A stretch of 15,054 nucleotides of DNA. It comes from an uncultured delta proteobacterium. GTDB lineage: Bacteria; Myxococcota_A; Polyangia; Polyangiales; Polyangiaceae. The notes under the pieces are model-generated. The model was not told the origin of the DNA, made no database searches, and saw nothing but the letters and a program-made list of their open reading frames with translations. Position numbers and translations under genes: made by a program. Positions 6,750-14,325 of this stretch are shown one piece after another; within the stretch, counting starts at the first letter, position 1; each line of letters starts with the position of its first letter. The stretch is taken from contig CAITLX010000677.1 of assembly GCA_903893335.1 (NCBI GenBank), positions 1-15,054 on the forward strand, read 5' to 3'.

Positions 6750-8167
6750 ATCTTCGCGAGCAGCGACGACGAGCCGTCGTCGCGCGAGGTGTCGCGGGCG
6801 GCGCGCTCGCGCGCGGCCTCGTGTCCGGCGCGCTCGGCCATCACCCCGGCGATGCGCCCGGCGAGCTCGGGGTCGCCGCGCAGCGCGTCGAGCATGTGCG
6901 CCTTGTCGATGACGACGGCGACGGTGTCGCCGCCGGCCGTCGCGGTCGCGGAGCGCGCCTCGCCCGTCATGAGCGAGCGCTCGCCGATGAAGTTGCCCGC
7001 GTGCACCGACGCGACGTGCTCGGCGCGGCCCCCGGCCTCGCTCGTGATGTCGAGCTGACCGGAGAGCACGACGAAGAGCGTGTCGCCCGCCTCGCCCTGG
7101 CGAAAGAGCACCTCGCCGCGCCCGAAGCGCTGCACGGAGACCGACCGCGCGAGCCGCTCGATCGTGTCGGCGGCGACCGCGGCGAAGAGCGGCACGCCCG
7201 CGAGCGCGGCGTGCGTCTGCTCGAAGCTCGAGAGGCTCGCCTGGTCGGCCAGCCCCGCGCGCCGGAGGCGGTACCAGATGACGCTGCGCGCCTGCGACGC
7301 CGCCTCGGCGCACGCGGAGGCCTCCTCGACCCAGAACAAGACCTCGAACCGATGCGCCCCCGCGCCGCTCGTGAGCAGCCGCGCCATGGGCGCAGGGTCG
7401 CGCAGCACCGAGCGCGTGCTCGAGACGGCGCCGACGAGCGCGTCGAGGGCCGCGTTGGGGGGAAGCTCGGCCGAGACCTCGACCTCGACGCGCACGCGGT
7501 GGTGCCGCTCGGCGCGGCGGCAGCGCACGATGGCCGAGTCGACCACGAGGCGGTTGGGCAGCACCACCTCCTCGTCGTCGGTGGTGCGCAGCGTCGTGCT
7601 CTTCCAGTCGACGGCGACGACCTCGCCCTCGTGCTGCTCGAAGCGCACGTAGTCGCCGACGACCACGCGCTTCTCGAGCAGCATCGAGATGCCGAGCAGC
7701 GCGTCGCGCATGACGCCCTGAAACAGCAGGCCCGCGACCAGCGCGCCGACGCCGGAGACGATCGCGAGATCGACGGGGCGCACCTCGTAGGCGACGTTGA
7801 GCAGCGCGAGCACGCCCGCGAAGCCGACCGCGAAGGCCAGGACGCGGCGCAGGATGCTGGGGAGCACGACGCCGCGCACGTCGGTGAACCACCACTCGAA
7901 GATGAGCGTCGTGATGGCGCGGAAGACGAGCCAGCCGAGGGCGGCGTAGACGGTGAAGGCGCTCGCGCTCGACGACCACGACAGCGACGAGAGCGCGATG
8001 TGGATGACGGTGGCCGTCAGCAGCAGGTGCAGCGGCACGAGCAGCGGGCGCACGTAGCGGTACCAGGAGCCCGGCGCGCCCCGCAGCTTGCGCCCGAGCA
8101 CGGCGACCGGGATGCGCGTCAGCGCGAAGGCAGCGAAGAACCCGAGCGTGAAAATGAGGATCTTCAA
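6728..8167 (-). CDS. MscS-family channel with C-terminal cyclic-nucleotide-binding domain
   Basis: A 479-residue membrane protein. Membrane segments lie at about residues 1-24, 40-62, 70-92 and 103-126. The MscS pore helix and beta domain follow: about 132-215, with a Gly/Ala-rich pore line (SGVGALVAGLLFQGVMRD), then VGDYV, the WKSTTLR segment and VVLPNRLV. Residues about 325-430 form a cNMP-binding domain. Its phosphate-binding cassette, around FIGERSLM through EARSATATA, keeps Glu396 and Arg405, the residues that contact ribose and cyclic phosphate. This is the architecture of the bacterial cyclic-nucleotide-gated (bCNG) MscS relatives, several of which answer ligand better than membrane tension. 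The predicted role is a cAMP- or cGMP-responsive ion channel in the inner membrane. The start is TTG at 8167, supported by GGGGA six bases upstream. It lies 16 bases after the phosphoesterase stop and is probably co-transcribed with it. Confidence 0.92.
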   Translation of the reverse strand: MKILIFTLGFFAAFALTRIPVAVLGRKLRGAPGSWYRYVRPLLVPLHLLLTATVIHIALSSLSWSSSASAFTVYAALGWLVFRAITTLIFEWWFTDVRGVVLPSILRRVLAFAVGFAGVLALLNVAYEVRPVDLAIVSGVGALVAGLLFQGVMRDALLGISMLLEKRVVVGDYVRFEQHEGEVVAVDWKSTTLRTTDDEEVVLPNRLVVDSAIVRCRRAERHHRVRVEVEVSAELPPNAALDALVGAVSSTRSVLRDPAPMARLLTSGAGAHRFEVLFWVEEASACAEAASQARSVIWYRLRRAGLADQASLSSFEQTHAALAGVPLFAAVAADTIERLARSVSVQRFGRGEVLFRQGEAGDTLFVVLSGQLDITSEAGGRAEHVASVHAGNFIGERSLMTGEARSATATAGGDTVAVVIDKAHMLDALRGDPELAGRIAGVMAERAGHEAARERAARDTSRDDGSSSLLAKIRAIFSL

Positions 8168-8173
8168 GGTGTG

Positions 8174-8178
8174 TCCCC
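8174..8178 (-). promoter_or_regulatory. Ribosome binding site supporting the TTG start of the channel gene
   Basis: On the minus strand GGGGA precedes the TTG at 8167 by six bases, within the 16-base gap after the phosphoesterase stop (8184-8186). The residues after the TTG (K-I-L-I-F-T-L-G-F-F) immediately form the first membrane helix. Both points favour this uncommon start codon. Confidence 0.45.
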
Positions 8179-8183
8179 GGCTC

Positions 8184-10280
8184 TCATCGGTGATCGATCT
8201 CGAGCGCTTCGAGCTGGCCTGCGCGCACGCGCAGCCAGAGGAAGCCGTGGCCGTCGGACTCGATGTCCGCGACGTCGGCGTTGTGGAAGACCGCGAGCGG
8301 CGCGAGCAGGCGAAGCTGAGAGAGCGCGCCGCGCAGCCCCTCGTCGCCCCCCGTGCGAAGCAGGGCCTCCTCGCCGACGCGTCCGAAGACGCTCTCGCCG
8401 GCGGCCATCTGCGCGCGCCCGAAGCGGTTGTCGTGCCCCTTGAAGATCGCGGTGACCCGCCCCTCGACGACGGCGCGAAGCACCTGCGCGGGGTCGGCGA
8501 GCTCGCTCGCGCCGGTGGCAGGGGCCACCACGTCGAAGAAGCTCTTTCGGTAGAGCTGCCGACCGTGCCACTCCTGCTGGTACTTCGACCAGCCTGGGTA
8601 GCCGACGCTGGTGGGTAGTCCGACGCCCGCGCCGAGGTCGAACCACTCGGTGCTGCGCGTGCCCGAGGTGCCGTCGCGCAGCGGGGTGTAGTAGCCGACG
8701 TGCACCTCCTCGGTCTGCGACGAATGGGGGGTCGGGCGCGATTGCAGGGCGCGCAGCTCGGTCGGCTTCGCGCCGAACGGCAGGTGGCGCTGCGTCGTCC
8801 AGGGCTGCGTGTCGAAGGCCTGCTGGCGCAGCGCGGGGTACGCGCCGCGTGGGTCGTGGTGGAGCGCGAGCACCGGCGTGAGGCCCGACGCCTGCGCGCC
8901 GTCGAGGCCGAGCCGCGCGCGCAGCCACGCGAGCTGCGACGAGCCGATGCCTCCGCCCCAGTTGAGGACGTTGAGCTTGTCCGAGACGCTCTCGAAGAAG
9001 GTCGAGTTGTCGCCGCGGCGGCTCGTGCGGCTGTCCTTGGGGAGATCGTAGCTGTTGAGCAGCACGAAGCGGTACGGCGGTCGGTCGAACGAGTGGTAGA
9101 GCGGCCCGAAGGTGCTCTCGAAGAGCAGGAGGCCGTCCGAGCGCGTCTGGCCCACGGCGTCCTGGAAGCGGTAGCCGTCGTGGTTGCCGGGCACGATGTG
9201 CGTCGGGACGCGGAGCGCGGCGAGCGCGAGCCAGACTTGCAGGTAGTCGCGCGTGTAGTCCGACGCCCCCGAGAAGAGCTTCGTCCAGAGGCTCCCTGCG
9301 CTGCCGAAGCCGCAGTCGACGATGTCGCCGACGAGCACGATGGCCTCGGGCGCGCGCGCGTCGGCGGCGAGCGCGTTCATCAGGCTGACCCACGAGACGA
9401 TCTTGCGCGACACGACCGGGTTGTCGCCCCATTGCAGATCGCCGGCGACCACCAGCTCGGGCGGCGCGTCGGGCGCCGCAGGGCGGTAGGCGGCGTTCAT
9501 CTGGAAGTCGCGGGTGCGGCCGTCGGGCCCGCGCAGCGCGATCGCGAAGAGGCCGACGGGGAGGGTGGGGGGCAATACGACGTCGAGCGCGCACGCGCGG
9601 CCGACGCCGAGCGGCGCGCAGCTCCCCTCGGGCGCGAGCGGGACGAGGTCGGCGGCCGAGGCGCGGACGAGGGCGTCGAAGCGCTTTCGGACGCGCTCGA
9701 CGCGGCCGCGAAGCTCCTCGCCCGCCTCGTCCTGGATGGTCTGGAGCAGCGGCGCGAAGCGGCGGCCATAGTCCTTCTCGGCGTAGCGCCGGATGAGGGC
9801 GGCTTGCTCGGCTGCGGAGACGCTGCGCGACGGGAGCGCGTCGGGGGACGCGAGCTCGGCCTCGGCGCGCGCGATGCGAGCGGCGACGAGGTCGGCGCCC
9901 GCGGGCATGGGGGGCACGGCGTACAGGAGCTCGTCGAGCGGCGCGAGCAGCGCGCGGCCGACGAGCGCGAGCGACTCTCCCGCGGCGAGGGGGCGCGCGA
10001 GGATGACCTGCATGCGCTGGTCGGGCGCGAGCGCGACCGGCGCCCCGAGCGACGGCGCGAGGATCGTGTCGACGAGCCCCGGCGGATCGACGATCTGCGC
10101 GCGCGTCGCGGTGCGGTCGAGGTAGCGCGGCGACAGGTGCGGCGCCCTCGCGACGACGTCGGGCAGGTGGACCGGATCGCGAAGCTGCTCGAGCCGCGTC
10201 GCGAGCCCGACGCTCGACAGCGCCGCGACGAGCAGCACGAGGAGCAGCAGCGGGGGCAGGACGTGGTGCGACCGGGTCAT
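8184..10280 (-). CDS. Exported metallophosphoesterase with variant metal motifs
   Basis: A 698-residue protein that starts with MTRSHH and a strong hydrophobic segment (about residues 8-27), so it is exported or membrane-anchored. Residues 30-270 match nothing I recognise and include a pair of cysteines (Cys221, Cys230). The calcineurin-like phosphoesterase domain runs from about 275 to 620. Motif I is AGDLQWGD (Asp281, Gln283), motif II GDIVD (Asp319), motif III PGNHDG (Asn366, His367), then LALHHD (His474, His475) and KGHDNRFG (His616, Asn618). The usual D-x-H is D-x-Q and the usual G-H-x-H is G-H-D-N, so one ligand at each metal site differs. D-x-Q occurs in some relatives such as CPPED1. 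The fold is clear, but substrate and activity are not. It is the first gene of a pair with the MscS-cNMP channel, 124 bases downstream of dinB on the same strand. The start is ATG at 10280 with no clear ribosome site. Confidence 0.88.
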   Translation of the reverse strand: MTRSHHVLPPLLLLVLLVAALSSVGLATRLEQLRDPVHLPDVVARAPHLSPRYLDRTATRAQIVDPPGLVDTILAPSLGAPVALAPDQRMQVILARPLAAGESLALVGRALLAPLDELLYAVPPMPAGADLVAARIARAEAELASPDALPSRSVSAAEQAALIRRYAEKDYGRRFAPLLQTIQDEAGEELRGRVERVRKRFDALVRASAADLVPLAPEGSCAPLGVGRACALDVVLPPTLPVGLFAIALRGPDGRTRDFQMNAAYRPAAPDAPPELVVAGDLQWGDNPVVSRKIVSWVSLMNALAADARAPEAIVLVGDIVDCGFGSAGSLWTKLFSGASDYTRDYLQVWLALAALRVPTHIVPGNHDGYRFQDAVGQTRSDGLLLFESTFGPLYHSFDRPPYRFVLLNSYDLPKDSRTSRRGDNSTFFESVSDKLNVLNWGGGIGSSQLAWLRARLGLDGAQASGLTPVLALHHDPRGAYPALRQQAFDTQPWTTQRHLPFGAKPTELRALQSRPTPHSSQTEEVHVGYYTPLRDGTSGTRSTEWFDLGAGVGLPTSVGYPGWSKYQQEWHGRQLYRKSFFDVVAPATGASELADPAQVLRAVVEGRVTAIFKGHDNRFGRAQMAAGESVFGRVGEEALLRTGGDEGLRGALSQLRLLAPLAVFHNADVADIESDGHGFLWLRVRAGQLEALEIDHR

Positions 10281-10404
10281 CGACGAGGGGCGCCGGGTGC
10301 GGTCGAGGGGCTCGTTGCGGCGCTCCCCGATTGCCCCCCGACGCGACGAAGGGCCGCCAATTTAGCACCTTCCGATCGCGCGCGGCGGTCGGCTGCCCCG
10401 GGCC

Positions 10405-11568
10405 TCATTTCTCCCGTCGGCCGAGCAGCGTGCCGAAGGTGAGGCCGGCGTCGCCGAAGCGCGCGTGCGTCTCGGCGCGCAGGCGCTCGACGTCGAGCGC
10501 GCGGACGCGACCCGGCTCAGGGAAGAGCGAGCGCTGCGCGCCGAGCGGCTCGAGCCCCGAGGCCGAGACGCCGACCAGCCGCACGCGCCGCCCCACGGTC
10601 CACGCGCGCGCGAGAAGCTCCTTGCTCGTCGCGTGCAGCGCGGCGGTGTCCGCGACGGGCTCGCGCAGCGTCACGCGGCGCGTCGTCGTCTCGAACGAGG
10701 CGTCCTTCACCTTCACGGTGACGACGCGGGCGGCCAACTCGGCCTCGACCAGCCGCGCGGCCACGCGGCTCGATTGCAGGAGCAGGGCGGCCTCGAGCTC
10801 GTCCCTCCGCGTGAGATCGTGCTCGAACGTCTCCTCGGCGCCGATCGACTTCGCGCCCCCTTCGGGGTCGACCTCGCGCGTGTCCTCGCCGCGCGCGAGC
10901 CGCGCGACCTCGTCGCCCCACGCGCCGAGCAGCGCGCGCAGCCGGCCGACCGGCGCGCGCGCGAGATCGCCGATGCTGTGCAGGCCGACGGCGTGCAGCT
11001 GCGGCGCCGTCTTCGGGCCCACGCCCCACATGCGCTCGATCGGCAAGGGGGCGAGGAAGCCCGCGACGTCGTCGGGGGGCACGACGACGAGCCCGCGCGG
11101 CTTCTCCAGATCGCTCGCGATCTTCGCGGCGAACATGCACGGCGCGACGCCGGCCGAGCAGCCGAGCCCGATCTCGGCGAGGATCGCCGCCTGGATCTGC
11201 CGCGCGATCGAGGCGCCGTCGCCGAACAGCGAGCGGCTCGCGGTGACGTCGAGGAACGCCTCGTCGAGCGAGAGCCCCTCGATGAGCGGCGTGAAGCGGC
11301 CGAACACGCGGAACACGTCGTGGCTGACGCCGGCGTAGCGCGCCATGCGGGGCGCGACGACGACCGCGTCGGGGCAGCGCCGGAGCGCCTCGCCCATCGG
11401 CATCGCCGAGCGCACGCCGAAGGGGCGGGCCTCGTACGACGCGGCGCACACGACGCCTCGCCGCGACGGGCCGCCGACGACCACGGGGCGCCCGCGCAGG
11501 GCCGGGTCGTCACGCTGCTCGACCGACGCGTAGAACGCGTCCATGTCCACGTGGAGGATCGTGCGCAC
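10405..11568 (-). CDS. dinB: DNA polymerase IV (Y-family translesion polymerase)
   Basis: A 387-residue DinB-type polymerase that copies past damaged bases with low fidelity. The catalytic acids are present: Asp8 in HVDMDAFYASVE, and Asp102-Glu103 in SLDEAFLD. The steric-gate position is Phe12, which keeps out ribonucleotides. The palm and fingers (SYEARPFGVRSAMP, MARYAGVS), the thumb helix-hairpin-helix (MWGVGPKTAPQL, about 180-191) and the little finger (SIGAEETFEHDL onward) follow in normal order. A beta-clamp-binding motif QRSLF lies at 345-349, followed by a helix typical of this longer subfamily. The start is GTG at 11568 without a visible ribosome site. It begins 17 bases after the TetR stop, so it is probably read from the efflux operon, perhaps with its own control too. 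I saw no recognisable LexA box in the short gap. Confidence 0.95.
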   Translation of the reverse strand: MRTILHVDMDAFYASVEQRDDPALRGRPVVVGGPSRRGVVCAASYEARPFGVRSAMPMGEALRRCPDAVVVAPRMARYAGVSHDVFRVFGRFTPLIEGLSLDEAFLDVTASRSLFGDGASIARQIQAAILAEIGLGCSAGVAPCMFAAKIASDLEKPRGLVVVPPDDVAGFLAPLPIERMWGVGPKTAPQLHAVGLHSIGDLARAPVGRLRALLGAWGDEVARLARGEDTREVDPEGGAKSIGAEETFEHDLTRRDELEAALLLQSSRVAARLVEAELAARVVTVKVKDASFETTTRRVTLREPVADTAALHATSKELLARAWTVGRRVRLVGVSASGLEPLGAQRSLFPEPGRVRALDVERLRAETHARFGDAGLTFGTLLGRREK

Positions 11569-11585
11569 GCGTCGTGGGCTCGATG

Positions 11586-12260
11586 CTACGCGCCGCGGCG
11601 ACGCCGCGGCAAAGGGGCGCGGCGAGCCTTCGCGGGCGCGGGCGCGGGCGCCGAGGGGGGCGGCGCGACGCCGCGCAGCAGGACCTCGGCGAAGGCATCG
11701 ACGCGCGCCGCGCCCTCGGGCGGGAGCAGCCCCTCGGGCAGCTGGGGCACGATGCGGAACACGAGCTGCGGCACGAGGCCGAGCAGGAACGTGGACATCG
11801 ACGCGACCAGCGGCGGCACGTCGGAGCGCACCTCCCCCTTCGCGACCGCGTCGGCGACGGTGCGCAGCATCAGCGGGAGGTGCCCGCGCGACACGCGCTC
11901 GACGACGCCGGCGAGCCGCGACGACGACACGAGCGCCTCGCGCACGACGAGGCGCACGACGTCGAGCTCGCGCGGGGTCATCGCGCCGAGGCGCGCGTAG
12001 AGCCGCCGCACGCGCTGGTCGAAGGGGGCGTCGGGCGCGAGCGCGACCTCGAGCTCGCCGAGCAGCTCGGCGTACACGCGCTCGACGACGGCGAGGAAGA
12101 GGTCGTCCTTGGTCGGGTAGTAGTAATAGACCATGCCGAGGCTGGTCTTCGCCTCGCGGGCGATCGCGCGCAGGCTCGCGCCGTCGACGCCCTCGGCGAG
12201 GAAGCGCGCGGTCGCGGACGCCACGATCCGCGCGGAGATGTCGCTGCGGGGGCGGGCCAT
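11586..12260 (-). CDS. TetR-family transcriptional regulator
   Basis: A 224-residue one-component regulator. The N-terminal helix-turn-helix covers about residues 10-55, with the family signature ASLRAIAREAKTSLGMVYYYY followed by the PTKDDLF cap helix. The C-terminal ligand domain (about 60-200) is helical and variable, as usual. The tail is odd: a Pro/Ala run, then RRAPLPRRRRGA, a basic end that might add non-specific DNA contact. The ATG overlaps the permease stop (TGATG), so it is translated with the efflux genes. The likely role is a repressor of the exporter operon, relieved by an exported compound. In E. coli, CecR plays this part for ybhGFSR but is encoded at the start of that operon; here the regulator gene comes after the exporter genes. 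Its DNA site would lie upstream of the adaptor gene, outside the window. Confidence 0.92.
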   Translation of the reverse strand: MARPRSDISARIVASATARFLAEGVDGASLRAIAREAKTSLGMVYYYYPTKDDLFLAVVERVYAELLGELEVALAPDAPFDQRVRRLYARLGAMTPRELDVVRLVVREALVSSSRLAGVVERVSRGHLPLMLRTVADAVAKGEVRSDVPPLVASMSTFLLGLVPQLVFRIVPQLPEGLLPPEGAARVDAFAEVLLRGVAPPPSAPAPAPAKARRAPLPRRRRGA

Positions 12261-13387
12261 CAGTCGAGCTTCTTGCTGAAGCGCAAGGACGAGAACGTCA
12301 CGAGCAAGATGAGCAGCGCGAGCAGCCACGCGAGCTCGCCCGTGAGGTCGGTCAGCGTCGCGCCCTTGAGCGTGATGCCGCGCACGATGCGCAGGAAGTG
12401 GGTGAGCGGCAGCATCTGCGACAGCCAGCGCGCGGGCTCGGGCATCCCCTCCCAGGGGAACGCGAAGCCGCTCAGCAGGATGTTGGGCAAGAGGAAGAAG
12501 AACGACATCTGCATCGCCTGCTGCTGCGTCTTGGCCAAGGTCGAGAAGAAGAGGCCGAGCGCGAGGTTGGCCGCGATGAAGAGGAACGCGAGCGCGTAGA
12601 GCAGCGAGGTCGAGCCGACCATCGGCACGCGGAACACCAGGCGCCCGACCAGCAGGATGAGCGTCATCTGCACGTAGCCGATGCCGACGTAGGGGAGGAT
12701 CTTGCCGAGCACGAGCTCCCAGCGGCGGATCGGCGAGACGATGAGCTGCTCGAGCGTGCCGCGCTCGCGCTCGCGCGCGATGGCCATGGCGGTGAGCATC
12801 ACCATCGTCATCGTGAGGATGACGCCCACGATGCCGGGCACGACGTAGGTGGCCGTGCGCAGATCGGGGTTGTACCAGGTGACCGGCTCCATCTGGATCG
12901 GCACCGCGCTCACGACGCCTCCCGCCGCGGCCAGGCGCGTCGCGACCAGCTGCGACGAGCGCGCGGCGGCGAGCCCCGTGGCGGTGTTGAGCGCGCTCGC
13001 GACCGTCTGCGGGTCGGAGCCGTCGACGACGAGCTGCAGCGTGGTCGGGCGCCCGCGCGCCAGATCGCTCGCGTAGTGCGCGGGCACGACGAGCGCGACC
13101 TTGGCCCTGCCCGTGCGCAGCGCGCGGCCGATCTCGTCCTGCTGCTCGACGTGCCCCACGACGTCGTAGAAGCCGGTCGCCACCAGGCTCGCGGCGAAGT
13201 CGCGCGACTCGGCCGACGCGTCGTGGTCGAGGACGACGGTGGGGATGTGGCGCACGTCGGTGTTGATCGCGTAGCCGAACAGCAGGAGCTGCAAGACGGG
13301 CAGGCCGGCCATCATGCCGAGCGTGAGCCGGTCGCGGCGCAGCTGGCGCAGCTCCTTCACCGCGATGGCGAGCAGGCGGACGTTCAC
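12260..13387 (-). CDS. ABC-2 type exporter permease (YbhS/YbhR-like)
   Basis: A 375-residue membrane subunit of an ABC-2 exporter. The N-terminal KELRQLRRDR segment is followed by a first membrane helix (about 21-40) and then a large extracytoplasmic loop (about 45-180). A cluster of five C-terminal helices begins near the NPDLRTATYVVPGIVG motif (about 180) and includes the conserved ARERERGTLEQL segment between helices. This matches YbhS, YbhR and YhhJ in length and motif order. Only one permease is encoded, so the transporter would be a homodimer, unlike the two-permease E. coli set. The start is GTG at 13387, overlapping the ATPase stop as GTGA, with a run of Gs just upstream. The last codon overlaps the TetR start. 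The likely cargo is a drug or other lipophilic molecule; this is inferred from the family. Confidence 0.93.
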   Translation of the reverse strand: MNVRLLAIAVKELRQLRRDRLTLGMMAGLPVLQLLLFGYAINTDVRHIPTVVLDHDASAESRDFAASLVATGFYDVVGHVEQQDEIGRALRTGRAKVALVVPAHYASDLARGRPTTLQLVVDGSDPQTVASALNTATGLAAARSSQLVATRLAAAGGVVSAVPIQMEPVTWYNPDLRTATYVVPGIVGVILTMTMVMLTAMAIARERERGTLEQLIVSPIRRWELVLGKILPYVGIGYVQMTLILLVGRLVFRVPMVGSTSLLYALAFLFIAANLALGLFFSTLAKTQQQAMQMSFFFLLPNILLSGFAFPWEGMPEPARWLSQMLPLTHFLRIVRGITLKGATLTDLTGELAWLLALLILLVTFSSLRFSKKLD

Positions 13388-14325
13388 ACCGCACCCCCCC
13401 GCGCGTCGTCCTTCACCATCGAGACGAAGGCGTCCTCGACCGTCGGGCGCGTGGCGCGGACGCTCGTGACGGCGATGCCGTGGGCGGCGAGCGCGTCGGG
13501 CACGAAGCGCTCGGGGTCGACGCCGCCGCGCGTCGCGACGCGCAGCAGCGGCCCGTAGTGCGCGACCTCGTCGACCTCGGGCAGGGTGCGCAGCAGGTCG
13601 GCGGCGCGCACCGCGTCGGCTGCGACGACCTCGACGACGCGAAGCGCTCGGCGCGCCACGATCTCCTCGGGGGTGCCGACGTCGAGCAGCGTGCCGCGGA
13701 AGATGAACGCGAGCCGGTGGCAGCGCTCGGCCTCGTCCATGTAGTGCGTCGTGACGAGCACCGTCGTGCCCTCGGCCGAGATGCGGTGGATCTGGTCCCA
13801 GAACTCGCGGCGGCTCACCGGATCGACGCCCGCGGTCGGCTCGTCGAGGAACAGCAGCGGCGGCTCGTGGATGGTCGCGCACGCGAGCGCGACGCGCTGC
13901 TTCCACCCGCCCGAGAGCGTGCCGGCGAGCTGGCGCGCGCGCCCCTCGAGGCCGGTGCGCGCGAGCACCGCGGCGATGCGCACCGCGCGCTCGCGCGGGC
14001 CGAGGCCGTAGATGCCGGCGTAAAACTCGAGGTTCTCGGTCACCGAGAGGTCCTCGTAGAGGCTGAAGCGCTGGGTCATGTAGCCGATGCGCGCCTTGAC
14101 CTTCTCGGGCTCCTTCGCGATGTCGTGGCCGACGACGAAGCCGCGACCGCTCGTCGGGTCGAGGATGCCGCACAGCATGCGAATCGTGGTCGATTTGCCC
14201 GCGCCGTTGGGGCCGAGGAAGCCGAAGATCTCGCCGCGGCGCACCTCGAGCGACACGTCGCGCACGGCGACCAGATCGCCGAACGAGCGCGACAGGTGCT
14301 CGGTGCGGACGACGGCTTCGGTCAC
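13384..14325 (-). CDS. ABC exporter ATP-binding protein
   Basis: A 313-residue single nucleotide-binding domain of the DrrA/YbhF class. It shows Walker A GPNGAGKST (about 39-47), a Q-loop (YMTQRFSLYEDLSV), signature LSGGWKQR (about 139-146), Walker B LLFLDEPT with the catalytic Glu, a D-loop (GVDPVSR) and the switch His in TTHYMDEAE. A C-terminal extension of about 90 residues, typical of drug-export ATPases, ends in PTVEDAFVSM. E. coli YbhF has two such domains fused; here there is one, so it must dimerise. The GTG start at 14325 overlaps the adaptor stop by four bases (GTGA), and its own stop overlaps the permease start in the same way. The tight packing points to a single translated set. 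Confidence 0.95.
   Translation of the reverse strand: MTEAVVRTEHLSRSFGDLVAVRDVSLEVRRGEIFGFLGPNGAGKSTTIRMLCGILDPTSGRGFVVGHDIAKEPEKVKARIGYMTQRFSLYEDLSVTENLEFYAGIYGLGPRERAVRIAAVLARTGLEGRARQLAGTLSGGWKQRVALACATIHEPPLLFLDEPTAGVDPVSRREFWDQIHRISAEGTTVLVTTHYMDEAERCHRLAFIFRGTLLDVGTPEEIVARRALRVVEVVAADAVRAADLLRTLPEVDEVAHYGPLLRVATRGGVDPERFVPDALAAHGIAVTSVRATRPTVEDAFVSMVKDDARGGAV

Noticed and set aside
10359..10364. TAAATT on the minus strand as a -10 box for the phosphoesterase-channel pair.
   Set aside because: It is the only AT-rich patch in the 124-base gap, but there is no -35-like hexamer at a suitable distance, so I would not annotate it as a promoter.
8164..10368. A 734-codon minus-strand frame overlapping the phosphoesterase.
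   Set aside because: It shares the strand but is in another frame from the phosphoesterase, is extremely arginine-rich, and lacks any motif; the phosphoesterase frame has all catalytic blocks.
8700..10442. A 580-codon plus-strand frame opposite the phosphoesterase.
   Set aside because: Composition is typical of an antisense shadow (Arg, Glu, Val, Ala) and there is no recognisable domain or ribosome site.
11543..13558. A 671-codon plus-strand frame opposite the permease and TetR genes.
   Set aside because: The opposing genes have clear family motifs and tight operon junctions; this frame is low-complexity with Arg and His runs.
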